64,000 nt of DNA from PALSA-660 sp963726435 (GTDB lineage Bacteria > Actinomycetota > Coriobacteriia > Anaerosomatales > PALSA-660), in assembly GCA_963726435.1 (NCBI GenBank), contig CAVSCJ010000004.1, positions 186,001 to 250,000 of the forward strand, read 5' to 3'. Position 1 is the stretch's first letter, and every line of letters begins with the position of its first letter. This document shows positions 34,492-42,718 of the stretch, one piece after another. The notes under the pieces were generated by a model, which made no database searches, was not told the DNA's origin, and saw only the letters and a program-made list of their open reading frames with translations. The position numbers were made by a program, and so were the translations under genes.

Positions 34492-35457
34492 CTATCCCTC
34501 TCTGTCGGTCCCGCCGGGGCCTTCCGCGAGCATGCGCGTCGCCTCCCGTACCACGGCCGCCCGAAGTCCTTCGGGTTCCTCCACGCGGGCGGTCCCCAGC
34601 CGGGCGACGATCTTCCGCGCCAGCCAGGAGGTGCCCGCGTACGGGACGGACGCGATGACGGCGCCGTCAGGCTGGCGCGCGAAGGTCGCGCCCGGCCACT
34701 CGCGTTCGTTCAGGTCGGGTCCGTCCTCGGTGAAGAGTACGGTCGCGCGGGGCAGCGTGTCCAGGTCCAGTAGCGGGGAGATCTCCTCGAAGCCGGAGGG
34801 CCTGTCGAACGGATCGCGGGTCAGAGACACGGCGGTGATGCGGTCGACCCGGAAAGTGCGCTGCTCGCCCGCCTCCTCACAGAAGGCGACGAGGTACCAG
34901 GCGTCGCGCCACAGGTGCAGCGCCAACGGGTGGACCCGGCGTGCGGTCTCGTTCCCCGAACGCGCGGACGCGTATCGGATGACCGCCGCCACTCCGCGTT
35001 CCGCCGCGACGTCGAGAGCCGCGATAACCGACGCCTGCCCGTCGCGCGCGAACGCGGCACGGACCGTGCGCGCGACCCTGTCAGGGTCGACACCTGCTTC
35101 GGCGTGGTCGGCTAACCGGACCAGCAGGGAGGAGCGAGGGTCGAGACCTATCGACTCGAGGGCGGCCGTCAGGGCGCGCGCCTCCGAGGGTGTGAGGCGT
35201 ACGGGCCGTTCGAGCGCCGGAAGGTCGGCGAATACCTCCGCGGTGTCACCCTCAACGACGACACCGATGAGCTGGCCGGGGTCGCGTTCGTCGCTCCCGC
35301 ACAGCGACAGCACGGTCAAGTCCTCCGCGACCGTGGCCTCGTCGCTTCCAACGGCCGCTGCAAGCTCGGATAGAGGCACGAGTCCCTGTCTGCGAAGGAA
35401 TGGGAGCAGCGCCAGCAGCCGGCGCGCCCGACCCGCGGCGGAGGGGGCGTCACCCAT
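34492..35457 (-). CDS. pafC: WYL-domain regulator, PafC-like
   Basis: A 321-aa protein with an N-terminal winged helix (GRARRLLALLPFLRRQGLVPLSELAAAVG) and the LSLCGSDERDPGQLIGVVVEGD segment matching PafC. A WYL domain follows (HPLALHLWRDAWYLVAFCE, RTFRVDRITAVSL) and then a C-terminal extension domain. PafB and PafC form the actinobacterial LexA-independent transcriptional activator of the DNA-damage response. The start ATG 35457 overlaps the pafB stop by 8 bp. Length agrees with the family (about 316 aa). No proteasome-ligase gene pafA is nearby. Confidence 0.85.
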   Translation of the reverse strand: MGDAPSAAGRARRLLALLPFLRRQGLVPLSELAAAVGSDEATVAEDLTVLSLCGSDERDPGQLIGVVVEGDTAEVFADLPALERPVRLTPSEARALTAALESIGLDPRSSLLVRLADHAEAGVDPDRVARTVRAAFARDGQASVIAALDVAAERGVAAVIRYASARSGNETARRVHPLALHLWRDAWYLVAFCEEAGEQRTFRVDRITAVSLTRDPFDRPSGFEEISPLLDLDTLPRATVLFTEDGPDLNEREWPGATFARQPDGAVIASVPYAGTSWLARKIVARLGTARVEEPEGLRAAVVREATRMLAEGPGGTDREG

Positions 35458-36442
35458 GTACTTCCACCACCTCGCGGAGCCCCGAGACCAGGGTCTCGCG
35501 CAGCGAGTCGGGAGAGAGGACCTCGATGCCGGGACCGTTGCCCGCCACCCAGCGCGCCAGCAGTGTCTGGTCGGCGAACGGGACGCGCCAGTCGTAGGGC
35601 CCGCCGGTAGGTCCGCTGAGCGACCCCTGCCCCGCAACGAGCGAAGCCGCGCGGTGAGCAGCGGAACCGCTCAGCCGCAGCGTCGCCTCGCCCGCCTGCG
35701 GCCCGTACTGGAACGGCATGAGCATCCAAGAGCGCACGTCGAAGTCGGCTGGCCGATCGAAGTCCGGGGTCTTGGGCCGGCCGCGGTCGACGGACAACCC
35801 CGCCATGCGAGCGACGGCGAATACTCGGACGCCGTTCGCCGAGGGGTCGCGCGCCACCAGATACCATCGGCCGTCGCGGGCGAACAGGCCCCAAGGCTCG
35901 ACCGACCGCTTCGAGGCTCTGCCCCCGGCTCCTGTGTAGGAGAAGCCCGCGCGCTTGCGCCCCGAGATGGCGCCGGTGAGCTCGGCGACAGCGGCACCCT
36001 GTCCGCCCGGGTCCTCGTCGGCACGCAGCGCGCTCCTGACCGACGGGGACGTGCCGAGACGGGAATCGGCCGCCGCAGTGAGCTTGGCGAGCGCGATACG
36101 GAGATCCTCCGGATAGGGATAAGAGGAGTCGGCGAACATGGCTGCGGCCGCAGCCCGCAGCTCGACAACTTCGATGGGATCCAGTTCGACGGTATCCGAG
36201 AACGTGGCGTCCGCGTCGAAGCGGTAGCGATCTGTCTCATCGGAGCGGTCCAGCTCGATGACGAATCCGGCGTGGCGCAACTCGTCCTTGTCGCGCTCGA
36301 ACATGCGCCCGAATGCGGCGTCGTTCTGAGAAGGGGAGTAGCCGGCGACGGCCGCGGAGATCTCGCGAGCTGCGACGGGGTGCCGGGCCGACGCCAGGTA
36401 GAGGGCGAGGTTGACGATCCTCTCGGCCGGGCTCACCCCCAT
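35450..36442 (-). CDS. pafB: WYL-domain regulator, PafB-like
   Basis: A 330-aa transcriptional regulator: winged helix at the N-terminus (SPAERIVNLALYLASARHPVAAREI) with the SQNDAAFGRMFERDKDELR segment characteristic of PafB, then DLxx-type ELRAAAAAMF. A WYL domain (VEPWGLFARDGRWYLVARD) and C-terminal domain follow. ATG 36442 has GGAGG 8 nt upstream. In mycobacteria PafB acts with PafC to activate DNA-repair genes. The inverted repeat at 36466-36482 lies in its leader. Confidence 0.87.
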   Translation of the reverse strand: MGVSPAERIVNLALYLASARHPVAAREISAAVAGYSPSQNDAAFGRMFERDKDELRHAGFVIELDRSDETDRYRFDADATFSDTVELDPIEVVELRAAAAAMFADSSYPYPEDLRIALAKLTAAADSRLGTSPSVRSALRADEDPGGQGAAVAELTGAISGRKRAGFSYTGAGGRASKRSVEPWGLFARDGRWYLVARDPSANGVRVFAVARMAGLSVDRGRPKTPDFDRPADFDVRSWMLMPFQYGPQAGEATLRLSGSAAHRAASLVAGQGSLSGPTGGPYDWRVPFADQTLLARWVAGNGPGIEVLSPDSLRETLVSGLREVVEVHG

Positions 36443-36465
36443 CAGACATCCTCCGGCTCCGTCTT

Positions 36466-36482
36466 CGAACGCGGCCCGTTCG
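36466..36482. promoter_or_regulatory. Inverted repeat upstream of pafB
   Basis: CGAACG and CGTTCG flank a 5-bp CGGCC spacer, a perfect 6-bp dyad, 23 bp before the pafB ATG. It may be an operator for autoregulation or a DNA-damage-related site; its GAAC/GTTC ends are spaced 7 bp apart, unlike a LexA box (4 bp). Confidence 0.4.
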
Positions 36483-36828
36483 CAGCCGATTGTAGCCAAT
36501 GCGGAGGGTGGAGGCCCGGCGAACGGGCATGCGCTGGCGCCGCGACATTGGGGAGAGAAATGGGCCCGGCCCGGCAGCGTCTCCGCTGTCGGGCCGGATC
36601 CTTGTCTTCGAACGAGGTGCGTTGGGGGGGAACGCATCTCGTCTCTCAGAGGGCGGCGATCCCTGCCCTGAGGGGGGAGGAGGACAGGCCGCCACGGCTC
36701 TGCAAGGCCAAAAAGCAACGTGCGTGCCAACTTGGTACCCATGCACCGGGTTGCGATACCACGCGGTCTCGTCTACAAGTAGATTGGGCGCAGCGTGCGC
36801 TCGGTCGAAGATTCGGAAGGGGCCCTTC
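36483..36828 (+). other. Structured leader with successive hairpins upstream of the 36.8-kb membrane protein
   Basis: This intergenic region has no gene but three strong stem-loops. At 36566-36597 a 14-bp stem CCGGCCCGGCAGCG pairs with CGCTGTCGGGCCGG around TCTC. At 36613-36641 CGAGGTGCGTT / AACGCATCTCG enclose a loop of seven Gs. At 36715-36754 GCAAC...GTTGC and GTGCGTG...CATGCAC nest around CCAACTTGG. No known riboswitch consensus was recognised. The promoter was not located. It could be a cis-acting RNA or a small RNA. Confidence 0.45.
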
Positions 36829-37554
36829 GTGAGCATCTGGTCGCATTGGGCGTGGCCGCTGGCGACGGCGATACTCGGATTCGTCTACGTGGCTCTTCTC
36901 GTCAGGCAGTACGTGCAGCGGCGCAAGATGCACCAGCTCATGTGGGCGATCGGGTTCCTGTTCTACGCTGTTGCCGCGGTCATGGAGTTCTGGTCGGAGT
37001 TCAGCGGGGCGTGGGATCCTGGGGTATACCGCATCTACATCGTGCTGGCTGCCTCGCTGGTGGGCTTCCTCGGCAACGGCACTCTGTACCTGGTCGTCAA
37101 GAAGCGCCTGTGGGGCGACCTGTACCTCGGCTTCAACTTGGTCTGCCTTGCGATCTTCCTGTACGGGACCGAGACCGCGAACCTGGTCATGGCCAACCTC
37201 AAGGCCGGCATCGTCGTCGGCGGTACCGCGCTCGGCGCGAGCGGCACGTTCCCCCGGATCATGTCGCTGCCCTTCAACATCCCGGGATCCCTTCTGCTCC
37301 TGGGAGGGGCCATCTTCTCCATCATGAAGTTCTGGCCCAACAGATCCTTCCGCTACAGGGTCTGGGCCAACGTGCTGATCATCGTCGGCACGCTGATGAT
37401 CGCGGGTGCGGGCTCGATGGCGCGCCTGGGCGCCTCCGGCTGGCTGTACGCTGGCGAGATGGTCGCCTCCGCGATCCTGCTTTGGGGCTTCCTGATGGCC
37501 AGCACCTTGGAGAAGGGCGCCAAAGCCGTACGCGAGGCGCATCAGACTGAGTAG
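36829..37554 (+). CDS. Multi-pass membrane protein, function unknown
   Basis: A 241-aa integral membrane protein with about seven hydrophobic segments, including ATAILGFVYVALLVRQYV, MWAIGFLFYAVAAVMEFW, YIVLAASLVGFLGNGTLYLV and ANVLIIVGTLMIAGAGSMAR. There are no catalytic motifs or charged pockets typical of a named transporter. It starts at GTG 36829 with GGAAGG about 10 nt upstream. ygbA follows 7 bp after the stop, so the two are probably one operon. A structured leader lies upstream. Confidence 0.75.
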   Translation: MSIWSHWAWPLATAILGFVYVALLVRQYVQRRKMHQLMWAIGFLFYAVAAVMEFWSEFSGAWDPGVYRIYIVLAASLVGFLGNGTLYLVVKKRLWGDLYLGFNLVCLAIFLYGTETANLVMANLKAGIVVGGTALGASGTFPRIMSLPFNIPGSLLLLGGAIFSIMKFWPNRSFRYRVWANVLIIVGTLMIAGAGSMARLGASGWLYAGEMVASAILLWGFLMASTLEKGAKAVREAHQTE

Positions 37555-37561
37555 CGGACAG

Positions 37562-37969
37562 GTGCCCGGCCGCTACGCCGACAGGATGTCTGAGGCTGGC
37601 GTGCGTGCCGACACGCGCCTTCTCGGCGACTTCGTCGGCATCTACTGTCGCGGCAAGCACCGGGGCGCAGCTCGCGCTCTGCTGGTGTCCGAGGGCGCGG
37701 GCGGGAACGTCTACGGCCGCCGCGCCCCGATGGTCTGCGATGAGTGCGCGGACCTGTTGAGATACGCCGAGCGACGCCGCGCGATGTGCACGAAGGAACC
37801 CAAGCCCTTCTGCAGTGTCTGCGACACGCACTGCTATGGGCCCGCGATGCGCGAGTCCATGAGGGAGGTCATGCGCTACTCCGGTCCGCGTGCGTTGTTT
37901 CGCGGGTATGCGATACAGGGCATCAGACACCTGATTCAGAGCCGCAGAGCAGGCAAGGCTGCCGGCTAG
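37562..37969 (+). CDS. ygbA: YgbA-family protein (nitrous oxide/NO-stimulated promoter family)
   Basis: A 135-aa cysteine-rich protein of the YgbA family, whose E. coli member is NsrR/NO-regulated and helps recovery from nitrosative stress. Diagnostic features are MVCDECADLLRYAERR, KPFCSVCDTHCYGPAMRESM and REVMRYSGPRALFRGY, with conserved CxxC and CxxHCY motifs. The start is uncertain: GTG 37562 or ATG 37586 (MSEAGVRADT). It sits between a membrane protein and a ferredoxin gene, suggesting a redox- or NO-responsive cluster, although no hcp or norVW-like gene is present. Confidence 0.8.
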   Translation: MPGRYADRMSEAGVRADTRLLGDFVGIYCRGKHRGAARALLVSEGAGGNVYGRRAPMVCDECADLLRYAERRRAMCTKEPKPFCSVCDTHCYGPAMRESMREVMRYSGPRALFRGYAIQGIRHLIQSRRAGKAAG

Positions 37970-38003
37970 CACGCGGAGGTCCCCAACGGCTGATGGAACC
38001 GGA

Positions 38004-38387
38004 ATGACCGAACTGAAACGGCAGATCGTACGCATCGATGAGGAGCTGTGTACCGGCTGCGGCCAGTGTGTGGCCCCGTGCGCCGAGGGCGCGATAGTAC
38101 TCGTCGACGGGAAGGCCAGGGTCGTCCGCGAGGAGTTGTGTGACGGCGCGGGGTTCTGTCTTGGAACCTGCCCGACCGGTGCGCTGAGCATAGAGGAGCG
38201 CGAGGCCGTCCCGTTCGACCAACCCTCCGTCGACGAGCACTTGGCGGCAGAGCCCCGCAAGTTCATCTCTCAAGCCTGCTTCATGTGCGGGAAGACCGAG
38301 GACGAAGCGCCGCTCCTTCCCGTGAGGACGGAAGGCACCTCGACCTGGGTCTGCACGCGCTGCCTGCCTGCGCTCATCCACGGCTGA
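38004..38387 (+). CDS. Two-cluster [4Fe-4S] ferredoxin with zinc-ribbon-like tail
   Basis: A 127-aa electron carrier. The first cluster motif is CTGCGQCVAPC with a further downstream cysteine; the second is CDGAGFCLGTCPTGALS. A C-terminal extension contains CFMCGKTEDEAPLLP and WVCTRCLPALIHG, a likely CxxC...CxxC zinc or extra Fe-S site. It probably serves an anaerobic redox partner; similar extended ferredoxins occur beside hybrid-cluster (hcp) genes in Clostridia. It follows ygbA by 34 bp. Confidence 0.82.
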   Translation: MTELKRQIVRIDEELCTGCGQCVAPCAEGAIVLVDGKARVVREELCDGAGFCLGTCPTGALSIEEREAVPFDQPSVDEHLAAEPRKFISQACFMCGKTEDEAPLLPVRTEGTSTWVCTRCLPALIHG

Positions 38388-38492
38388 GGCGATCGGGCCG
38401 GCCTTCGGTCAGGCGCGCAGTGGTATATCCTTTCGTGGTGACTCGACGACCCGGCTGCCGGAGTCGATCGTTCGATGTCGGAAGGGACCCCC

Positions 38493-40424
38493 ATGGGCGC
38501 GCTGATGTCGCATGTCGAGCACCTCTCGGAGACGATCGGGCCGAGGCCGGCGACCACGGACGCCGAGGAGCGCGCAGCCGCCTACATCCGCGAAGCTTTC
38601 GAGGCACGCGGCCTGAGCGCGGAGGTCCAGGACTTCGATAGCCCCCGCAGCTACTCGTGGGCCTACGTGATCTATCACGCGCTCACGATCCTCGCTGCTG
38701 TCGGCTCCAACTGGTCGGCCTGGCCCGCGCTAGCTCTCGGGGTCGTGGTCGCGGTCGTGTTCCGGCTCGATCTCGACACCCGATGGGGTCTGACTGCGCT
38801 GATGCCCAGGGGCCCCAGCCAGAACGTCATCGCCCGTCACGTCCCCCGAGCAGGCAGGGGGGAGCGGGTCCCGAAGGTCGTGATCGTGGCTCACTACGAC
38901 TCGGCGCGCTCGTCACTGGCGTTCGCGCCGGGCATGGTGAAGAACTTCGCCGCGACGTTCGGCCTGATGAAGTGGTGCACCTACCTGGTCCCGGCGCTCA
39001 TCGCCGTGCGGCTGGTGCCCTACGCCTCGCGCCTCGAGCCGTGGGCGTGGTACGTGACGCTGGTCCCGGCGGCCTATCTGCTCCTGCCCCTGCTGATCGA
39101 CGTCCACCGCGAGATCTTCATGAAGTACACGCCAGGTGCAAACGACAACGCGTCGGGTGTCGCCGCTTTGCTGGGGCTCGTGGACCGGCTGGTGCCCGAG
39201 TCCGAGACTCCTCGTCCGGCGACGCGCGATGCCGTGATGGTGCACACGGAGCAGGAGGTCCGGGAGGCGGACGTGTCGCCCGAGGGGTCGCTGCTGAGCT
39301 ACTCGCCCGTCGCGGCGCCTGCGCCCGAACCGGCGATGGATACGTGGGCCGACGACGACATCTCGTGGGACACCGGCGTGGTGGCGGGGCAGACTGAGCT
39401 CGGGCTCGACTCCTACGCCCGTGCTTTCAAGGAGAAGGAGGCTGGTTCAGCGGCTCGCGACTCAGAAGCGCAGACCGCGGCCCGCCTCTTCGGCATGGCG
39501 CCGATCCCTCCGTCGCCGTCGGTGGTCGCGCACCCTCCGGCTCCGGTGCCGGTTCCCGCGCCGGCGCCGCGCAGGGAGGCCGCTCCCGATCTGGGCTTCG
39601 ACATCGAGCTCGACGACGTCCCGAGTCGCACTCCGAACTCTCCGAGCGGAGAGGAGACGGCGCCCTTCACCCCGGTCGGGCCGACCGAGACCCCCGAACA
39701 GAGCGAGGACCGTCATCGCCGGGGCATGTTCGGCAGCACCGGCAAGGAGAAGTCCTCGGATCGTCGCGGGGTACGAGAGTGGCTGGGCGTCGGCAAGGAC
39801 TTCGACGCGCGGAAGCAGGGCGACGCCATCGGGTCCTGGGACAACTTCACCGACGACGAGGACGACGAAGGCACGTGGAAGGGCGGCGCGGCTGGTGTCG
39901 AAGGGATCGAGGACCCCGACTTCGCCCAGAGCGCGGCGGCTCGCATCCGCCGCAAGGTCACGATGAACGTCGATCGCGGGCTGACCGAGAAGGAAGTGTG
40001 GTTCGTCGCCACGGGCGCCGAAGAGGTCGGCACCTTCGGGATGCAGGCGTTCCTCAAGCAGCACGGCCGCGACCTGCGGGAAGCCGCCATCATCAACCTG
40101 GACAACATCGGCAGCGGATCGCTCGCGTTCGTCACGCGCGAGGGGATGGCAAAGCGCTACGATTCCGATCGCCGCCTCGTGTCCGCGGCCCGGCGAGCGG
40201 TGCACGAGTTCGACCTGCCGCTCAAGGGGCACGAGTACAAGGGGCTGTCGACGGACGCCACGCCGGCCTTGGCTCGCGGATACCACGCCATGTCCGTTAT
40301 GGCCTTCGACGTCAATGGGCGCCTGCCCAACTGGCACTGGGCGACCGACACGGCGGACAACGTCTCAGAGCCCAATCTGGAGACGGCAGTGGAGTTCGTC
40401 ACTGCCTTGATCAAGGAGTTGTAG
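38493..40424 (+). CDS. M28-family zinc peptidase with long internal disordered insertion
   Basis: The peptidase (643 aa from ATG 38493, which has GGAAGGG 6 nt upstream; a longer frame begins at 38475) has all M28 metal ligands. They are HxD in VVIVAHYDSARSS (His near 134), Asp in PGANDNASGVAAL (near 217), the Glu pair TGAEEVGTFG (near 509), Asp in NLDNIGSG (near 536) and His in NWHWATDTADNV (near 613). Between residues about 225 and 490 lies an about 255-residue Pro/Ala/Asp/Glu-rich, low-complexity insertion. Membrane-like segments lie near residues 65-85 and 150-205. An intracellular or membrane-anchored aminopeptidase is plausible; the insertion is unusual for the family. Confidence 0.85.
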   Translation: MGALMSHVEHLSETIGPRPATTDAEERAAAYIREAFEARGLSAEVQDFDSPRSYSWAYVIYHALTILAAVGSNWSAWPALALGVVVAVVFRLDLDTRWGLTALMPRGPSQNVIARHVPRAGRGERVPKVVIVAHYDSARSSLAFAPGMVKNFAATFGLMKWCTYLVPALIAVRLVPYASRLEPWAWYVTLVPAAYLLLPLLIDVHREIFMKYTPGANDNASGVAALLGLVDRLVPESETPRPATRDAVMVHTEQEVREADVSPEGSLLSYSPVAAPAPEPAMDTWADDDISWDTGVVAGQTELGLDSYARAFKEKEAGSAARDSEAQTAARLFGMAPIPPSPSVVAHPPAPVPVPAPAPRREAAPDLGFDIELDDVPSRTPNSPSGEETAPFTPVGPTETPEQSEDRHRRGMFGSTGKEKSSDRRGVREWLGVGKDFDARKQGDAIGSWDNFTDDEDDEGTWKGGAAGVEGIEDPDFAQSAAARIRRKVTMNVDRGLTEKEVWFVATGAEEVGTFGMQAFLKQHGRDLREAAIINLDNIGSGSLAFVTREGMAKRYDSDRRLVSAARRAVHEFDLPLKGHEYKGLSTDATPALARGYHAMSVMAFDVNGRLPNWHWATDTADNVSEPNLETAVEFVTALIKEL

Positions 40425-40431
40425 GACACTC

Positions 40432-41640
40432 GTGCAAGCCGGACGCTTGAACAAGGCGCTCCAGCGGCGCCTGACCATCCTGTGGCGTGACCAGCCCAGC
40501 CAGGGCGACATAGAAGAGCTGGCGGCCAACGTCGAGCGAGTGGGGCTGGTCATCAGGTTGCGGTGGGCGACCGTCGCCGCGATCGCCGTCTTCTCGGTAC
40601 TGGGGATCGGCATATACGGGCTGGCCGGCCAAGCTCCCGCGCTGGCGCCGCGGATGATCATCCCGGGACTCGCACTGCTCTTGGTGCTCGTCTACAACTC
40701 CTACTTCCAGCGCACCTACCGCAGCTTCGGCAATCTTGCGATCTTCAACACGGTGCAGCTGGTGCTCGACATCCTCGTCGTGACCGTGCTGGTCTACTAC
40801 TCCGGCGGCGTCTACTCGTGGTTCGATGCCCTCTACTACCTCTTCGTGCTGGAGGCTGCTCTGATACTCCCGAACCGGCGCGAGGTTTGGGGCGTGGCAG
40901 GTATCGCGGCCGGCGCCTATGTGCTCGTCGCAGGTCTCGTCTTCTTCGGCGTGATCCCGCATATGGCGATGCCGTTCGTGCAGAACGATCTCCAGCGCGT
41001 CGGGAGCTACGTCGCCGTGCGCGTCCTTTGGACGCTCACCGTGATCTTCGGGGTGGCTACCGTGGGAGGCCTGTTCACCAGCGCGACGCGCGCGCGCGCG
41101 GCCGCGCTCGCGAAGCAGTCCGTGTTCGACATCCGGACGGGGCTCTACGACCGCTCCCACTTCCGGCGCGAGATCGGCACGGAGATCGAGAGGTCGAAGC
41201 GCTTTTCGGGCGGTGTGTCGGTCATCGTCGCTGACATCGACGGGTTCGCCCACTTCAACGAGTTGTTCGGCACGGACGCCGGCAACAGGATGATCGAATT
41301 GATCGCGGACTCGGTCCGCGAGGTCTCCGGGTGTGCCTTCGGTGAGCCGTGCCTCGTGATCGCGGCGCGCTACGGCGGTGAGGAGTTCGCGCTCCTCGTC
41401 CCTGAGGACACCGAGGCGGGAACGGACGGCGAGGCCATGGCGGAGCGTCTGCGCAAGGCGGCGGCGTCCGTTCTCGACGAGGATCGGAGCGTGACCGTGA
41501 GCGTTGGGGTCGCGCGCTACCCGCGCGACGGGCGCACCGCCTCTGAGCTCCTCGCCGCGGCCGACGCCGCCTTGGTGCGCGCCGCGGACGAGGGCGGCAA
41601 TCGCGTGGTGATCGGACGTCCCGAGGCCGCACAACCATGA
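40432..41640 (+). CDS. Membrane-anchored diguanylate cyclase (GGDEF)
   Basis: A 402-aa protein with an N-terminal multi-helix membrane sensor (RLRWATVAAIAVFSVLGIGIYG, LLVLVYNSYF, LVLDILVVTVLVYYS, AGAYVLVAGLVFFGVIP, VRVLWTLTVIFGVATVGG) and a C-terminal GGDEF domain. The A-site is ARYGGEEFALLVP near residue 316, an active GGEEF variant; DIDGFAHFNELFGTDAGNR and VSVGVARYP are present. It makes cyclic-di-GMP. The start is a GTG at 40432, 7 bp after the peptidase stop. Its stop overlaps the next gene (ATGA), so it forms a short operon with a DUF1461 protein. Confidence 0.9.
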   Translation: MQAGRLNKALQRRLTILWRDQPSQGDIEELAANVERVGLVIRLRWATVAAIAVFSVLGIGIYGLAGQAPALAPRMIIPGLALLLVLVYNSYFQRTYRSFGNLAIFNTVQLVLDILVVTVLVYYSGGVYSWFDALYYLFVLEAALILPNRREVWGVAGIAAGAYVLVAGLVFFGVIPHMAMPFVQNDLQRVGSYVAVRVLWTLTVIFGVATVGGLFTSATRARAAALAKQSVFDIRTGLYDRSHFRREIGTEIERSKRFSGGVSVIVADIDGFAHFNELFGTDAGNRMIELIADSVREVSGCAFGEPCLVIAARYGGEEFALLVPEDTEAGTDGEAMAERLRKAAASVLDEDRSVTVSVGVARYPRDGRTASELLAAADAALVRAADEGGNRVVIGRPEAAQP

Positions 41641-42335
41641 TCCGGTGGTCGGCATCGCGCGCGGGTGAGGTGGCGCTCTCCGCGCTGCTGTGGGTCGTCC
41701 TGTGCGTCGGGTCCTCCGTGCTGGCCCTGACAGCCCCGGTCTACACGTCCGCGATGACCCAAGCCGTCGGGGTCCCCGCGTCCTCGGGACTGTCTGCGGA
41801 CGATGTCGTCCACCTGTCCGGAGAGGTCCGCGCCCTAGTGGCCGACGCGACCTACGATCCGCTCCCGGCGACATGGCGGGGCGCCCCGGCTTTCGACGTC
41901 GCTTCGGTGAACCATCTTATGGACGTGCGAGCGGTCATCTCGGCCGCGCGGCTCGCTTCCGGGGCCGGCGCGCTCCTTCTCGCGGTCTACCTGGCCGTCT
42001 GCATCGCGAGGAGCAGGTTCTCCCGCCTCCGGTCAGGGATGTATGCCGGGGCTTGGGCTCTCGTCGCCGCAGTGGGGCTCGCCGCGGTGGCAGGGCTCTT
42101 GGACTTCGACACTCTCTTCGCCTACTTCCATTCGCTGTTCTTCGCGAGCGGGACCTGGACCTTCCCGTCGGACTCGATGCTGATACGGCTCTTCCCTGAG
42201 TCCTTCTGGATGGCGTCCGGAGCCTCTTGGGCGGCGCTCGTCCTGCTGTTCGCGGGTCTGCTGGCCCTCGCCGGGAAGCGCCTCGTCCCGGCTCTGGAGA
42301 GCATGGGTGCTTCACGAATGGCTGAGAATGTGTAG
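41637..42335 (+). CDS. DUF1461 (TIGR01906-type) integral membrane protein
   Basis: A 232-aa four-helix membrane protein. The family's conserved pattern is present: VNHLMDVRAVI, then FHSLFFASGTWTFPSDSMLIRLFPESFW. Hydrophobic segments are SALLWVVLCVGSSVLALTAP, AARLASGAGALLLAVYLAVC, AWALVAAVGLAAVAGL and ASWAALVLLFAGLLALAGK. Function is unknown. The start ATG overlaps the diguanylate-cyclase stop by 4 bp, implying co-translation. Confidence 0.8.
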   Translation: MIRWSASRAGEVALSALLWVVLCVGSSVLALTAPVYTSAMTQAVGVPASSGLSADDVVHLSGEVRALVADATYDPLPATWRGAPAFDVASVNHLMDVRAVISAARLASGAGALLLAVYLAVCIARSRFSRLRSGMYAGAWALVAAVGLAAVAGLLDFDTLFAYFHSLFFASGTWTFPSDSMLIRLFPESFWMASGASWAALVLLFAGLLALAGKRLVPALESMGASRMAENV

Positions 42336-42443
42336 AGTGATACGAGGGGCGCACCCGTGAACGTGCGTCGGAGTCAGGTTTGATCGCCCTCACGGGCACG
42401 GCAAGGACCGCAAGAAACGCGCGATGAGGAGGTGGGCTCTAGC

Positions 42444-42590
42444 ATGGCAGGCAAAGAGGGCTACTGCGTCAAGTGCAAGGCCAAGAAGGAAATGAAGGAC
42501 CCCAAGGCCATCGTGATGAAGAACGGGCGTCCGGCCACTCAGGGCATCTGCCCGTCCTGTGGAACGAAGATGTTCAAGATCGGCGCGTAG
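42444..42590 (+). CDS. 48-aa zinc-ribbon protein (DUF5679-like)
   Basis: A small protein, MAGKEGYCVKCKAKKEM then KNGRPATQGICPSCGTKMFKIGA, with paired CxxC knuckles (YCVKCK and CPSCGT). It is too short for most gene callers but has a GAGGAGG site about 10 nt upstream, a proper stop and downstream hairpins, and matches the DUF5679 family pattern found widely in Actinobacteria and Chloroflexi. Function is unknown; zinc binding is likely. Confidence 0.8.
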   Translation: MAGKEGYCVKCKAKKEMKDPKAIVMKNGRPATQGICPSCGTKMFKIGA

Positions 42591-42630
42591 AACCACAAAC
42601 CGCGGCGCTCTGTGAGTGCCGCTTGTTCGA

Positions 42631-42666
42631 ACAGGAGCCGGACCGCGAGAGCGGGCCGGCTCCTGT
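42631..42666. terminator. Strong hairpin after the 48-aa protein
   Basis: An 11-bp perfect stem ACAGGAGCCGG / CCGGCTCCTGT encloses an inner CCGC-GAGA-GCGG stem. There is no T-tract. It lies 40 bp downstream of the stop and probably ends that transcript. Confidence 0.6.
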
Positions 42667-42718
42667 CATGTTCCGCCGCTCGCCCCGCATCTACACGCAT
42701 TCTTCACGCGCCGGGAGA

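Noticed and set aside
34492..36442. WYL pair as CRISPR-associated regulators
   Set aside because: No repeats or cas genes nearby; motifs fit PafB and PafC.
36660..36760. Cyclic-di-GMP (GEMM) or fluoride riboswitch before the 36.8-kb membrane protein
   Set aside because: Some GC and GCAA-type patches look similar, but the conserved core segments of either aptamer are absent.
34160..36832. 890-residue plus-strand frame opposite pafC and pafB
   Set aside because: Antisense shadow rich in Ser/Arg/Pro; the minus-strand genes have recognised WYL and winged-helix motifs and ribosome sites.
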